Positions 41,700 through 50,380 of a DNA stretch of 61,118 nucleotides are shown here, in pieces. The stretch is from an uncultured Eubacterium sp. (GTDB lineage Bacteria > Bacillota > Clostridia > Peptostreptococcales > Anaerovoracaceae). Numbering within the stretch: position 1 is the stretch's first letter; each line of letters opens with the position of its first letter. The DNA lies in assembly GCA_937894585.1 (NCBI GenBank), contig CALBGO010000085.1, positions 1 to 61,118 on the forward strand, read 5' to 3'. The position numbers and the translations under genes were made by a program. Below the pieces are notes generated by a model, which saw only the letters and a program-made list of their open reading frames with translations, had not been told where the DNA came from and did no database searches.

Positions 41700-42815
41700 A
41701 TGAAGAAAAAACTATTTGCAGCAGGTCTAATCGGTGTACTTTGCCTTTCTTCCGCACTTGCACTGTCGGGATGCGGGGAGAAACAGCCTTACAGCGACTA
41801 TGACCTTTCAGAATATGTAAAAGTAGGCGAATATAAAGGCCTCGAGTACAAGAAGGTTACCCCTTCCGTATCGGAAAAAGAGGTGCAGGAGGAGATCGAC
41901 AGCAGGCTGAAGTCCCATGCGAAAACCGAGGAAGTTAAAGAGGGTACCGTTGAAGACGGCGATACGCTGAACATTGACTTTGTCGGCAAGATAGACGGCA
42001 AGACTTTTGACGGCGGCAGCGGTGAGGGACAGAGCCTTACAATCGGTTCCGGAACATTTATTGACGGATTTGAAACCGGCCTGATCGGAAAGAATATCGG
42101 AGACAAGGTATCACTGGATTTGACATTCCCTAAGGATTACGGAAAAGACAGTGAAGGCAAGGTTCTCGATGAAGATAAGGCAAAGCTGGCTGAAAAGCCG
42201 GTAACCTTTGAGGTAACCATCAACAGCAAGAAGGTCGAAAAAGTTCCTGAGTACAATATGGACTTCGTGAAGGAATACTACAGCAGCTATGACAGTCTGG
42301 AAGCCTTTGAAAAGGGCGTGAAAAAAGACCTGCTTGCGAAAAAGACCGATGAAGCAGATATGAATATGAAGCAGGAGCTGTGGGAACAGATTGTACAGAA
42401 TTCCAAGGCTAAGAAATATCCGGAAGAGGAGAAAAAGGCTTTCATCGAAAAAGAAAAGAAGGCACAGAAGGCCGCGGCTGAGGGATACGGTATGGAATGG
42501 GATGCGTATCTGGATGCTATCGGCTATACGGAAGAAGAGTTTAATAAGCAGATAGAAACTTATGCAGAGTCTTATCTTCTTCAGGAAATGATTGCCTATA
42601 CCATTGCAGATAAAGAAGGCATCGAGGTGTCTGACGATGACTATGAAAAATATCTGGACACCCTGCTTGAGACTGCCGGCATGACCGAAGATACCTTTAA
42701 AGACGCTTACGGTATGAGCGTTGAAGAATACGGTGAGGAGAAAAATATGAGATTTTCCGTGCTTCTCAATCAGGTTATGGATAAGGTAATGGAATACGGT
42801 AAAGTTAAAAAATAA
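41700..42815 (+). CDS. Exported trigger-factor-like peptidyl-prolyl isomerase lipoprotein
   Basis: A 371-residue lipoprotein (lipobox LSGC, C25). An FKBP-type domain (about 85-175, with GDTLNIDFVGKIDG and GSGTFIDGFETGLIG) precedes a helical trigger-factor C-terminal-like domain (about 190-365). It lacks the ribosome-binding domain and is exported, so it is a surface foldase and not trigger factor itself, acting perhaps like PrsA on secreted proteins. I start at ATG 41700, which gives the clean signal peptide; ATG 41688 adds four residues. Confidence 0.88.
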   Translation: MKKKLFAAGLIGVLCLSSALALSGCGEKQPYSDYDLSEYVKVGEYKGLEYKKVTPSVSEKEVQEEIDSRLKSHAKTEEVKEGTVEDGDTLNIDFVGKIDGKTFDGGSGEGQSLTIGSGTFIDGFETGLIGKNIGDKVSLDLTFPKDYGKDSEGKVLDEDKAKLAEKPVTFEVTINSKKVEKVPEYNMDFVKEYYSSYDSLEAFEKGVKKDLLAKKTDEADMNMKQELWEQIVQNSKAKKYPEEEKKAFIEKEKKAQKAAAEGYGMEWDAYLDAIGYTEEEFNKQIETYAESYLLQEMIAYTIADKEGIEVSDDDYEKYLDTLLETAGMTEDTFKDAYGMSVEEYGEEKNMRFSVLLNQVMDKVMEYGKVKK

Positions 42816-42848
42816 ATGTAAAGTACACAGAACAATTTGTACAAAGAT

Positions 42849-42874
42849 GCGGCGGAGATTTCCGCCGCTTTTTT
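42849..42874 (+). terminator. Terminator after the foldase gene
   Basis: GCGGCGGA pairs with TCCGCCGC around a four-base loop, followed by six T. Confidence 0.93.
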
Positions 42875-42972
42875 CTTGGTAGAGGAAAGGCTGTTTTTCT
42901 CCCGGCAGGTCATATTTTTCTTTGTATCCGCATATCTTCTGATAGAGTTTCTTTAAAACGGGAGGGACAAAA

Positions 42973-43224
42973 ATGCTGAGTACGGATAAACTGAAAAATA
43001 AGGAAGTCATCAATATGAGAGACGGACGCAGTCTGGGCTTTGTTTATGATATTGAGGTGAACCTGGAAAACGGAACCATAGACGGAATCATTATTCCTAA
43101 GGAACGGGGATTTTTTCGTTTTTTTGCGGGAAAAGAAGATGATTTTATGATAAAATGGGACAGGATAAAAACCATCGGCGATGATGTGGTTTTAGTCGAT
43201 GTGGATGCATTTGACGGTCTGTGA
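42973..43224 (+). CDS. ylmC: YlmC/YmxH family sporulation protein (PRC barrel)
   Basis: An 83-residue PRC-barrel protein. KNKEVINMRDGRSLGFVYD and GIIIPKERGFFRFF match YlmC/YmxH, which in spore formers are annotated as sporulation-associated; the molecular role is unknown. The GGGAGG ribosome site is close. It lies directly before nrdR, a common clostridial arrangement. Confidence 0.9.
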   Translation: MLSTDKLKNKEVINMRDGRSLGFVYDIEVNLENGTIDGIIIPKERGFFRFFAGKEDDFMIKWDRIKTIGDDVVLVDVDAFDGL

Positions 43225-43277
43225 AAAGTCTATGGAAAAATCTATGAGAATCCATGAAAAATCCGAAATATTTTCAC

Positions 43278-43306
43278 TTCAAAAATGGGACGCAGTGTAG
43301 TACAAT
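43278..43306 (+). promoter_or_regulatory. Possible sigma-A promoter of nrdR
   Basis: TTCAAA-N17-TACAAT, 51 bases before nrdR. The -35 is weak and the -10 good. Confidence 0.5.
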
Positions 43307-43357
43307 AAAAACTGTATTTACGTTTGCATCAGAACAGAAAAATGAGGAGGAGTACCC

Positions 43358-43816
43358 ATGAGATGCCCGTATTGTGAAAGCCCGGATACGAAGGTAATTG
43401 ACTCAAGACCTACAGAAGAAGGTCATGCAATCCGCAGGCGCAGGGGCTGCGAGAAGTGCGGCAAGCGGTTTACTACTTACGAAAAGGTAGAAGAATCGAT
43501 TATTATGATTATAAAAAAGGACGGAAGACGGGAAGCTTTCGACCGTAATAAAGTAATGAACGGTATTATCAAAGCCTGTGAAAAGAGGCCGGTTCCTATG
43601 GCTGAAATTGAAAGAGTTGCCGCTGAAATTGAACGGGGACTCAATAACCTGATGGAAAAGGAAGTGGAAAGCACCTTTATCGGCGAATTGATTATGGAGC
43701 AGCTGAAAAAGCTGGACGAGGTGGCTTATGTGCGTTTTGCATCGGTTTACAGACAGTTTACCGATGTGAACACTTTTATAAAAGAAATTGAGAAACTGAT
43801 GACGAACAAAGGATAA
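43358..43816 (+). CDS. nrdR: Ribonucleotide reductase repressor NrdR
   Basis: A 152-residue regulator. The zinc ribbon uses C3, C6, C31 and C34 (RCPYC and CEKC). The ATP-cone covers about 49-139 (IIKKDGRREAFDRNKV), through which ATP/dATP levels control DNA binding. Length is standard. The ribosome site is GGAGG. It is followed closely by cmk. No reductase gene is in the window, so targets lie elsewhere. Confidence 0.96.
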   Translation: MRCPYCESPDTKVIDSRPTEEGHAIRRRRGCEKCGKRFTTYEKVEESIIMIIKKDGRREAFDRNKVMNGIIKACEKRPVPMAEIERVAAEIERGLNNLMEKEVESTFIGELIMEQLKKLDEVAYVRFASVYRQFTDVNTFIKEIEKLMTNKG

Positions 43817-43828
43817 CAGGAGTTGGAA

Positions 43829-44485
43829 ATGAGAAACAGAATCAGAATTGCAGTAGACGGTCCCAGCGGTGCGGGAAAGAGCACCATTGCAAAAGCTGTG
43901 GCGCAGAGACTTTCTATTGATTATATCGATACCGGTGCTATGTACCGGGCTGTAGGCTACAAGCTTCTGCAGGAGGGGGTTTCTTTGGAGGATCTTGAGA
44001 AGGTTGCGGAGGTTCTTGCGCGTACCGATATAGATTTTTCCTGCGGAAATATCTATCTGGACGGAGAAAACATCAATGACAAGATCAGAACCGAGGAAAT
44101 TTCCAGACAGGCGTCAGCCTGTTCCGCTCTTGGAATTGTCAGGGAAAAACTGACAGAACAGCAGCAGGAGATGGGCGCCCGCAAGAGTGTGATTATGGAC
44201 GGAAGAGATATCGGAACAGTTGTGTTTCCCGATGCGGAGTATAAGTTCTATATTACCGCTTCTGCGGAAGAGCGGGCAAAACGCAGATACAAAGAGCTTT
44301 TGGAAAAGGGTCAGAAAGCTGTTTACGAAAAGGTGCTTGCCGATATCAAGCAGCGTGACTATAACGATACCACACGAAAAATCAATCCGCTGAGAAAGGC
44401 AGAGGATGCTCTGACGGTAGATACGACGGAGATGAGCAGAGAAGAGGTCATTGACTTTATCTGCAGCAGACTCAGCGAAATATAA
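43829..44485 (+). CDS. cmk: Cytidylate kinase
   Basis: A 218-residue CMP/dCMP kinase. The P-loop GPSGAGKST is near the N-terminus, then DTGAMYRAV, MDGRDIGTVVFPDA and the lid segment KRRYKELLEKG. ATG 43829 has AGGAG six bases upstream; a TTG at 43823 is too close to it. It follows nrdR by 12 bases, so it is probably co-transcribed. Confidence 0.95.
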   Translation: MRNRIRIAVDGPSGAGKSTIAKAVAQRLSIDYIDTGAMYRAVGYKLLQEGVSLEDLEKVAEVLARTDIDFSCGNIYLDGENINDKIRTEEISRQASACSALGIVREKLTEQQQEMGARKSVIMDGRDIGTVVFPDAEYKFYITASAEERAKRRYKELLEKGQKAVYEKVLADIKQRDYNDTTRKINPLRKAEDALTVDTTEMSREEVIDFICSRLSEI

Positions 44486-44538
44486 AAGGCGCATAAAAGC
44501 ATTTGCCGGCATACAGAAACGGTGTATAAGCGTATAGA

Positions 44539-44583
44539 AAAAGACTTTTGAGGGAAAAATATCCTCAGAAGTCTTTTCTTTTT
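44539..44583 (+). terminator. Terminator after cmk
   Basis: AAAAGACTT and TGAGG pair with CCTCA and AAGTCTTTT, with one bulge, followed by a T-rich run just before the next ribosome site. Confidence 0.8.
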
Positions 44584-44595
44584 CAGGAGGTTGTT

Positions 44596-46167
44596 ATGAG
44601 AAAACGGATTTGCTTTCTGGGATGCTTGACAGCGGCGCTGCTTCTGGCGCTGTCCGGCAGGCTGTATTATATTCAGATTGTGTGCGGGCAGGCTCTGCTT
44701 TCCGGTGCCGAAAGCCAGCAGGAGATTAAGGTGCAGTCCCGAGGCAGCAGAGGGACTATTTACGATCGAAATATGGTGCGCCTTACCGATACGGGAGAAA
44801 GCCTGTTTTACCTGATCAAAAATGAAGAAAATACAGAAGATGCAAAAAAACTTCTGGAGCAGATAGGTGCAGAGCCGGCAGGCCATAAGGGTGAAGATTA
44901 CATCGTATACAGAGCAGAGGACTTCCATAGGGAAATCAGCAGGAAACTGGCAGAGGAGCACGGCGCATATGTATTTTCCGCGGGAAGCAGGTATCAGGAC
45001 GACCAGATTGCCGCACACCTGATTGGGTATGTCAGCGGCGCGGATAAAACGGGAGAAGCGGGTCTTGAGAAAATGTTTCAGTATCGTTTGGCATCTCCTT
45101 CGGTCAGGCTTCTGATGCGGGGCAGCGGTACGGGAGAGCTTATAAAGGGAATCGGGCTTTCTGAAAAAAAGAAACAGGATGCCTTAGAGCCTTCCGGTCT
45201 GGTCACCACTCTTGATGCGGGAATTCAGAGAAAAACAGAAGAAATTCTGCGTGAAAAAGAAATCAGCGGTGCGGTGGTTGTTCTGGATACGGCGACCGGA
45301 CAGGTGCTTGCCATGGCAAGCAGCCCGTCATTTAATCCCAACAGCCTTGAAAGCTATCTGGATTCTGACGGCGCGGAGCTTCTCAATAAGGCGGTGCAGG
45401 GGCAGTATCCGCCGGGCTCGGTATTCAAAATCGCAGTGGCTGCTGCCGCTTTGGAGAGCGGAAAGCTTACAGAGGAAACGACCTTTGTATGCGACGGAAG
45501 TATAACGGTAAACGGCGTGGATTTAATCTGCGATCATCACCCGAAAGGACATGGAAAGGTGAACTTTGAAGAAGCTTTTGCAAAGTCCTGCAACGGATTT
45601 TTCGCTGCTGCAGCGGCGGAAATCGGATCTGAAACCATCATTGAAATGGCGCAGAGACTTGGGCTTGGACAAACCGTTATCGACGGTTTTTGTGATGAAG
45701 CGGCAGGCGTTTTTCCGGAAAAAGAGGACAGAGTTTACAGTGGTCTTGCCAATCTGGCGGTGGGACAGGGGAGCCTCCTTGCAACACCGCTGCAGATTGC
45801 AAGGATGACAAATATTATAGCGGCGAACGGAATAGATTATCCGATATCTGTTGTGATGAAAGACAGCGGCAGCATTTGCGGGAAACGGGTAATGACGGAA
45901 AGTACGGCGCGCAGAGTGAAAAAGATGATGGCAAAAGTATGCGAGAGTGGAACAGCTTCCTCAGGTACATTTTCCGTACAGGCGGCGGGCAAGACAGGCT
46001 CCGCCGAATCGGCAGACCGCGGAACCTATACGGTACACGGGTGGTTTACAGGCTTTTTTCCTGCGGATGATCCCGCTTATACTGTTACAGTTCTTGCAGA
46101 AAACGGAAAAACAGGAAGCCGTTCTGCGCTTCCTGTTTTTGAAGAAATTGTAAATTATCTGTATTGA
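44596..46167 (+). CDS. Class B penicillin-binding protein (transpeptidase)
   Basis: A 523-residue peptidoglycan transpeptidase with an N-terminal membrane anchor. Catalytic motifs: S275-V-F-K278 in PPGSVFK, SCN in AKSCNGFF, and KTG in AAGKTGSAES. An N-terminal dimerisation domain (RGTIYDRNMVRLTD) is present, but the protein is short, with no PASTA domains. It may be a sporulation- or division-specific enzyme of the SpoVD/PbpA type (inference). ATG 44596 has AGGAGG upstream. It is convergent with sigK. Confidence 0.9.
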   Translation: MRKRICFLGCLTAALLLALSGRLYYIQIVCGQALLSGAESQQEIKVQSRGSRGTIYDRNMVRLTDTGESLFYLIKNEENTEDAKKLLEQIGAEPAGHKGEDYIVYRAEDFHREISRKLAEEHGAYVFSAGSRYQDDQIAAHLIGYVSGADKTGEAGLEKMFQYRLASPSVRLLMRGSGTGELIKGIGLSEKKKQDALEPSGLVTTLDAGIQRKTEEILREKEISGAVVVLDTATGQVLAMASSPSFNPNSLESYLDSDGAELLNKAVQGQYPPGSVFKIAVAAAALESGKLTEETTFVCDGSITVNGVDLICDHHPKGHGKVNFEEAFAKSCNGFFAAAAAEIGSETIIEMAQRLGLGQTVIDGFCDEAAGVFPEKEDRVYSGLANLAVGQGSLLATPLQIARMTNIIAANGIDYPISVVMKDSGSICGKRVMTESTARRVKKMMAKVCESGTASSGTFSVQAAGKTGSAESADRGTYTVHGWFTGFFPADDPAYTVTVLAENGKTGSRSALPVFEEIVNYLY

Positions 46168-46233
46168 CAATCGGGAACTTTTGGCTGCTTTTGTTTTGCC
46201 TTTGTTCGAGCTGATTTTGTCTGTACTGCTGTC

Positions 46234-46869
46234 TCAGCATTTTTCACGGCTTAAATCCGTTTTAAGCTTTTCCAGAGCCTTTTTTTCGATTCTGGAAACA
46301 TAGGAACGGCTGATACCCATGGAGGAAGCGATTTCTCTCTGGGTTTTCGGTTCTTTTCCGAAGAGGCCGTAGCGCTTTGTGATAATTTCTTTTTCCCTTT
46401 CCGTTAGAGAGTGCTGTACAGAATGGTAAAGGGCGCGGATACGGAATTTTAAATCCAGATTATCAACGATTTCGTCAGGATCTGTGCCGAGGATATCGTT
46501 GAGACTGATTTCATTGCCGTCCTTATCGGTTCCCACAGGCAGGCTGATAGATACCTCCTGTTTGTTTTTCTTGGAAGTTCGTATACTCATAAGAATTTCA
46601 TTTTCGATGCATCTTGCGGCATAGGTAGCCAGTCTTGCAGCCTTTTTGCTTGTATATGTATTAATAGCTTTAATCAGTCCGATAGTGCCGATGGAAATCA
46701 AATCTTCCGGCGATGATCCCGGATTTGTGTATTTTCTGGCGATATGTGCGACCAGACGAAGATTTCGTTCTATCAGAACATCCCGCGCCAGAGGGTCGCC
46801 CTGCTCCATCAGTGCGACATATTTTTTTTCTTCGTGTTCGGAAAGCGGCAGTGGAAATGAGCTGCTCAT
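46234..46869 (-). CDS. sigK: Sporulation sigma factor K, without pro-sequence
   Basis: A 211-residue late mother-cell sigma factor. LSEHEEKKYVALM, LIERNLRLVAHIARKY and MGISRSYVSRIEKKALEKL are SigK hallmarks. The gene is uninterrupted (no skin element), and the protein starts MSSSFPLPLSEHEEK directly, without the roughly 20-residue hydrophobic pro-region that Bacillus removes. GAGGGGG lies eight bases before ATG 46869, which supports this start. The same absence is known in C. difficile. It should therefore be active once made, without a SpoIVFB step. Confidence 0.94.
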   Translation of the reverse strand: MSSSFPLPLSEHEEKKYVALMEQGDPLARDVLIERNLRLVAHIARKYTNPGSSPEDLISIGTIGLIKAINTYTSKKAARLATYAARCIENEILMSIRTSKKNKQEVSISLPVGTDKDGNEISLNDILGTDPDEIVDNLDLKFRIRALYHSVQHSLTEREKEIITKRYGLFGKEPKTQREIASSMGISRSYVSRIEKKALEKLKTDLSREKC

Positions 46870-46948
46870 ATATGTAACCCCCTCTTCAGACTTAGCATAT
46901 GCCGAAAAGGGGGTCTCTGTGCATGACTTAGCTCAAATAGGCTTGTAA

Positions 46949-47116
46949 CTATTTAACTTCAAAAGACAGACAGTCTGTACACTGACACTGGGTAGGATTT
47001 GCTTCATGGGTGCCTACCGTAATAGAATCCAGCGCACAGTGATTTCCGTCACCTGCAATGTTTCTGCACTGTACGACAGTGCATCTGATTTTTTCATTAC
47101 AATGTTTGCTCATCAT
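46949..47116 (-). CDS. Small DUF1540 protein
   Basis: A 55-residue protein. CTVVQCRNIAGDGNHCALDS and QCQCTDCLSFEV match DUF1540, a short cysteine-rich, probably metal-binding domain frequent in spore formers. Six cysteines are in the family pattern. AAGGAGG lies six bases before ATG 47116; an adjacent ATG at 47113 is equally possible. It is divergent from radC and upstream of sigK on the same strand. Function unknown. Confidence 0.85.
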   Translation of the reverse strand: MMSKHCNEKIRCTVVQCRNIAGDGNHCALDSITVGTHEANPTQCQCTDCLSFEVK

Positions 47117-47292
47117 CAATTACCTCCTTGAATTTGTCAGTAAATATTTTGCCCGTCTTTTGTAAAAATATAAGGGCATTTGCTTGTAAGAAGCAAAAAT
47201 CAATGATATAATTTAACGTGATATTTTGCGAGTAATTGAACATAAAAAGAGAAGTGTCCGGCGGATTTATAAGGCATGGAAAGGAAACTGAT

Positions 47293-47970
47293 ATGCAGAT
47301 AAAATTTTTGCCGGAAAATGAACGGCCTGTTGAAAAAGCCATGCGGCAGGGAATCGGTGTTCTGTCAAATTCCGAACTGATTGCTCTGATTCTGCATACG
47401 GGTACCCGAAATAAGTCGGCGATCGGTCTGGGTGAGGATGTTCTGTCATCTTTTTCCGACGGAATCGGCGGACTGGGCGGATGCAGCATGGAGGATCTGC
47501 TGCATATTGACGGAATCGGACCGTCCAAAGCCTGCAGCGTAATGGCTGCTGTGGAACTTGGCAAACGGATTGCGTCCGCAATGCCGAAGGAACGGACAGT
47601 CATCCACGGCTCTGAAGATGTCGCCCGTCTTGTTATGGAGGAAATGCGGTATCTGAAGAAAGAGCATTTTCGCTGTGTGCTGGTTAATGCCAAAGGTGAA
47701 ATTATTACCGTTGACGATGTTTCTGTGGGAGAGCTTTCAAGTACGGTTATTCACCCGAGAGAAGTTTTTCAGGCGGCCGTCAGGAAAAGCGCTTCTGCTG
47801 TAATCTTTATTCATAATCACCCCAGCGGCGATCCTACACCGAGCAGAGAAGACATTCAGACGACGGAGCGTCTTATAGATGCGGGGCGGCTTCTCGGAAT
47901 CAGGGTGCTGGATCATGTGATTATCGGCAACGGCCGTTTTGAAAGCCTTGGGGCAATGGGTCTGATTTAG
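47293..47970 (+). CDS. radC: RadC-family JAMM protein
   Basis: A 225-residue protein with an N-terminal helix-hairpin-helix region (LPENERPVEKAM, LLHIDGIGPSKA) and a C-terminal JAMM/MPN domain, HNHPSGDPTPSREDI. A role in DNA repair is disputed. ATG 47293, with AAAGGA upstream, starts MQIKFLPENERP like other RadC proteins; a TTG at 47236 does not fit. It heads the mreBCD cluster, its usual place. Confidence 0.93.
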   Translation: MQIKFLPENERPVEKAMRQGIGVLSNSELIALILHTGTRNKSAIGLGEDVLSSFSDGIGGLGGCSMEDLLHIDGIGPSKACSVMAAVELGKRIASAMPKERTVIHGSEDVARLVMEEMRYLKKEHFRCVLVNAKGEIITVDDVSVGELSSTVIHPREVFQAAVRKSASAVIFIHNHPSGDPTPSREDIQTTERLIDAGRLLGIRVLDHVIIGNGRFESLGAMGLI

Positions 47971-48008
47971 ATAGTAGTAAATGTGATGGAAATTTTGGAG
48001 GTAATAGA

Positions 48009-49052
48009 ATGTTTAACTTTTTTACGGCAAAGGATATGGGAATCGACTTAGGGACAGCCAATACGCTGATTTACATTAAGGACAGCGGAATTGTGCTCAA
48101 TGAGCCTTCTGTTGTTGCAAGGGATAACAGAAGGAATGTGACGCTGGCCGTGGGTTTTGAAGCAAAGGATATGATTGGAAAAGCACCTGCAAATATTGAT
48201 GTGGTAAGACCTCTGCAGGACGGTGTGATTTCCGATTTCGACAGAACCATTGATATGCTGACTGCTTTTATCGATAAAGCAGTTTCTGCCAATAAGGTTA
48301 AAAATTTCAGGGTTGTAGTCGGTGTGCCGAGCGGTGTGACAGAAGTTGAAAAGAGAGCCGTGGAAGAAGTTGTAAGACAGATGGGAGCATCGGAAGTATA
48401 CATTCTGGAAGAACCGATGGCGGCCGCTATCGGAGCGGGACTTGACGTGGACAGTTCAACTGCCTGTATGATTGCCGATATAGGCGGAGGAACCACCGAT
48501 ATTGCCATTATCGCGCTTGGCGGTATCGTGGCAAGCTCTTCTATCCGTCATGCCGGAGACAAGTTTAACGATGCGATTATCCAGTATATGAGAAAAAGAC
48601 ATGCCCTGCTGATCGGAGAAAAGACTGCGGAATATTTGAAAATTCAGGTGGGTTCCGCATGTCTTGATACAGATGAAAACGGCGATGAAATTATCACATC
48701 GGTCAGCGCCAGCGGCAGAGATATTATTTCAGGGCTTCCGAAGACGCTTGAGGTTACCAACAGAGATATTATGATCGCATTGCAGGAGTCTGTGGATATG
48801 ATCATCGACGGAATCAAAGCGACCATCGAGAAAGCACCGCCTGAAATCGCTGCGGATATTGCGGCAAACGGTATGGTACTTTCCGGCGGCGGCGGTATGA
48901 TTCATAACCTGGATCTGATGATTAAACAGCGGACTGGTATGAAGGCAAGAATTGCAGAAAATGCTTTCGAGGCAGTAGCGCTTGGTACAGGCATGAGTCT
49001 TAACGATATTGAAAAACTGAAAATCTATGCAACCAGTATCAATAGAAGATAG
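48009..49052 (+). CDS. mreB: Rod-shape protein MreB
   Basis: A 347-residue actin-like protein that forms membrane-bound filaments guiding the elongation machinery. The nucleotide site shows MGIDLGTANTLIYI, IADIGGGTTDIA and LSGGGGMIHNLD. An N-terminal amphipathic FNFFTAKD segment can bind the membrane. It has a TTGGAGG ribosome site. It is first of mreB-mreC-mreD-mrdA. Confidence 0.97.
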   Translation: MFNFFTAKDMGIDLGTANTLIYIKDSGIVLNEPSVVARDNRRNVTLAVGFEAKDMIGKAPANIDVVRPLQDGVISDFDRTIDMLTAFIDKAVSANKVKNFRVVVGVPSGVTEVEKRAVEEVVRQMGASEVYILEEPMAAAIGAGLDVDSSTACMIADIGGGTTDIAIIALGGIVASSSIRHAGDKFNDAIIQYMRKRHALLIGEKTAEYLKIQVGSACLDTDENGDEIITSVSASGRDIISGLPKTLEVTNRDIMIALQESVDMIIDGIKATIEKAPPEIAADIAANGMVLSGGGGMIHNLDLMIKQRTGMKARIAENAFEAVALGTGMSLNDIEKLKIYATSINRR

Positions 49053-49064
49053 GAATAACAGGGT

Positions 49065-49883
49065 ATGAAGTGGATTAAAAATCATAAGTTAATAAGTTTT
49101 CTGCTGGCGGCAGTGCTGCTGGGACTTCTGATTCTGGCGGGCTCTGCGGCAGCAGGGGGCAGGGGAAATGCAGTGACCCGTCTTGTAAATACGGTATATA
49201 CGGCGGTAGAAAAGCCGGTTTCATCTGTTGCTTCCGGTATTTCCGACCAAATTTCCGGTATTTTTTCCTATAAAGAGCTGCAGAAAGAAAACGAAGCGCT
49301 GCAGCGGGAAAATCAGGAGCTGAAAGAACAGATTGCGGGGCTGAGTCTTTCCGCCAATGAGCTGAAAGAGCTGAAGAGGCTGTCGCGGGTTCTGAATTAT
49401 AAAGGAATCGGCGGAAGTAATGATATTGTGTCGGCTGATGTGGTATCTATGGACGGAACTAACTGGATGAACCTGTTTACCATCAATGCGGGAACCGAAG
49501 AAGGTATCCGGGAGGGCAGCGTTGTTGTCAGCGGAGAGGGTCTTGTGGGCAGAGTTCATTCTGCCGGAAAGGGCTGGGCGAAGGTAGTATCCCTGATTGA
49601 CGAATCCAGCAGAATTACTTTTAAGGTGTCTGATGACCTGAAGCTGATTGGTGTGGTGGAGGGCTCCTCAGACGGAACCATGAGCGGATTTATGCTGGAC
49701 AGCAGGGCTAAGGTGTCTGAAGGAGACCGTCTGGAAACTTCCGGTATGGGTGTTTTTCCCGCCGGCATTGAAATCGGAAAAATCACCAAGGTAAGATATG
49801 ACAGTGATGAACAGCTTCAGAGAATCAGCGTAAAATCCTCCGTGGATTTCAAATCCCTGCAGAAAGTTACGGTGATTTTATGA
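49065..49883 (+). CDS. mreC: Rod-shape protein MreC
   Basis: A 272-residue bitopic protein: short cytoplasmic N-terminus, one membrane helix (about 9-30), a coiled coil (about 70-100, KELQKENEALQRENQELKEQ), then the beta-rich MreC core outside the cell. It links MreB, MreD and PBP2. It overlaps mreD by four bases. Length is typical. Confidence 0.95.
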   Translation: MKWIKNHKLISFLLAAVLLGLLILAGSAAAGGRGNAVTRLVNTVYTAVEKPVSSVASGISDQISGIFSYKELQKENEALQRENQELKEQIAGLSLSANELKELKRLSRVLNYKGIGGSNDIVSADVVSMDGTNWMNLFTINAGTEEGIREGSVVVSGEGLVGRVHSAGKGWAKVVSLIDESSRITFKVSDDLKLIGVVEGSSDGTMSGFMLDSRAKVSEGDRLETSGMGVFPAGIEIGKITKVRYDSDEQLQRISVKSSVDFKSLQKVTVIL

Positions 49884-50380
49884 GGTATTTCCACGGCTTT
49901 ATACTGTATTTGGCGGCTTTCTTTCTGCAGCCGTTTCTGCAGAATTTAATTTCCCCTCTGGGAAACCATCTGAATCTTCTGCTGTGCCTTACAGTGGTGC
50001 TGACCTTTGTCTATGACGAAAAACTGACAGGAATCTTTTTTGGATTCATTTTTGCATTGCTGCATGACATCGTATTCGGATACTATCTGGGACCTGCGGT
50101 TCTGGCTGTGACTGCGGCAGGAATTGCTGTTCTGATTCTGCGGGAATTTACGAATATAGAAAATATTTTTAACGCATTGTTTATGATGCTTTTTTCCACA
50201 TGGCTGTATGCGACGGTTTACTGGGGAGTTTACAGAATTCTGGGAAGCCCGTACAGTTATGTTTATGCGATGAAAACACTGCCTCTTACACTGCTGTTTA
50301 ACTGTATTGCTGCGGCGGTGCTGTATTTAGTATTGATTAAGAAAGTTATTAAACACAGAAGAGATAGGTATTTCAGATGA
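49880..50380 (+). CDS. mreD: Rod-shape protein MreD
   Basis: A 166-residue membrane protein with about five or six helices and the family's FGFIFALLHDIVFGYYLG segment. It is a structural partner of MreC. It overlaps both mreC and mrdA by four bases (ATGA), so stoichiometric translation is likely. Confidence 0.93.
   Translation: MRYFHGFILYLAAFFLQPFLQNLISPLGNHLNLLLCLTVVLTFVYDEKLTGIFFGFIFALLHDIVFGYYLGPAVLAVTAAGIAVLILREFTNIENIFNALFMMLFSTWLYATVYWGVYRILGSPYSYVYAMKTLPLTLLFNCIAAAVLYLVLIKKVIKHRRDRYFR

Noticed and set aside
41700..42815. Cytosolic trigger factor (tig)
   Set aside because: It has a lipoprotein signal and lacks the N-terminal ribosome-binding domain. It is better called an exported foldase.
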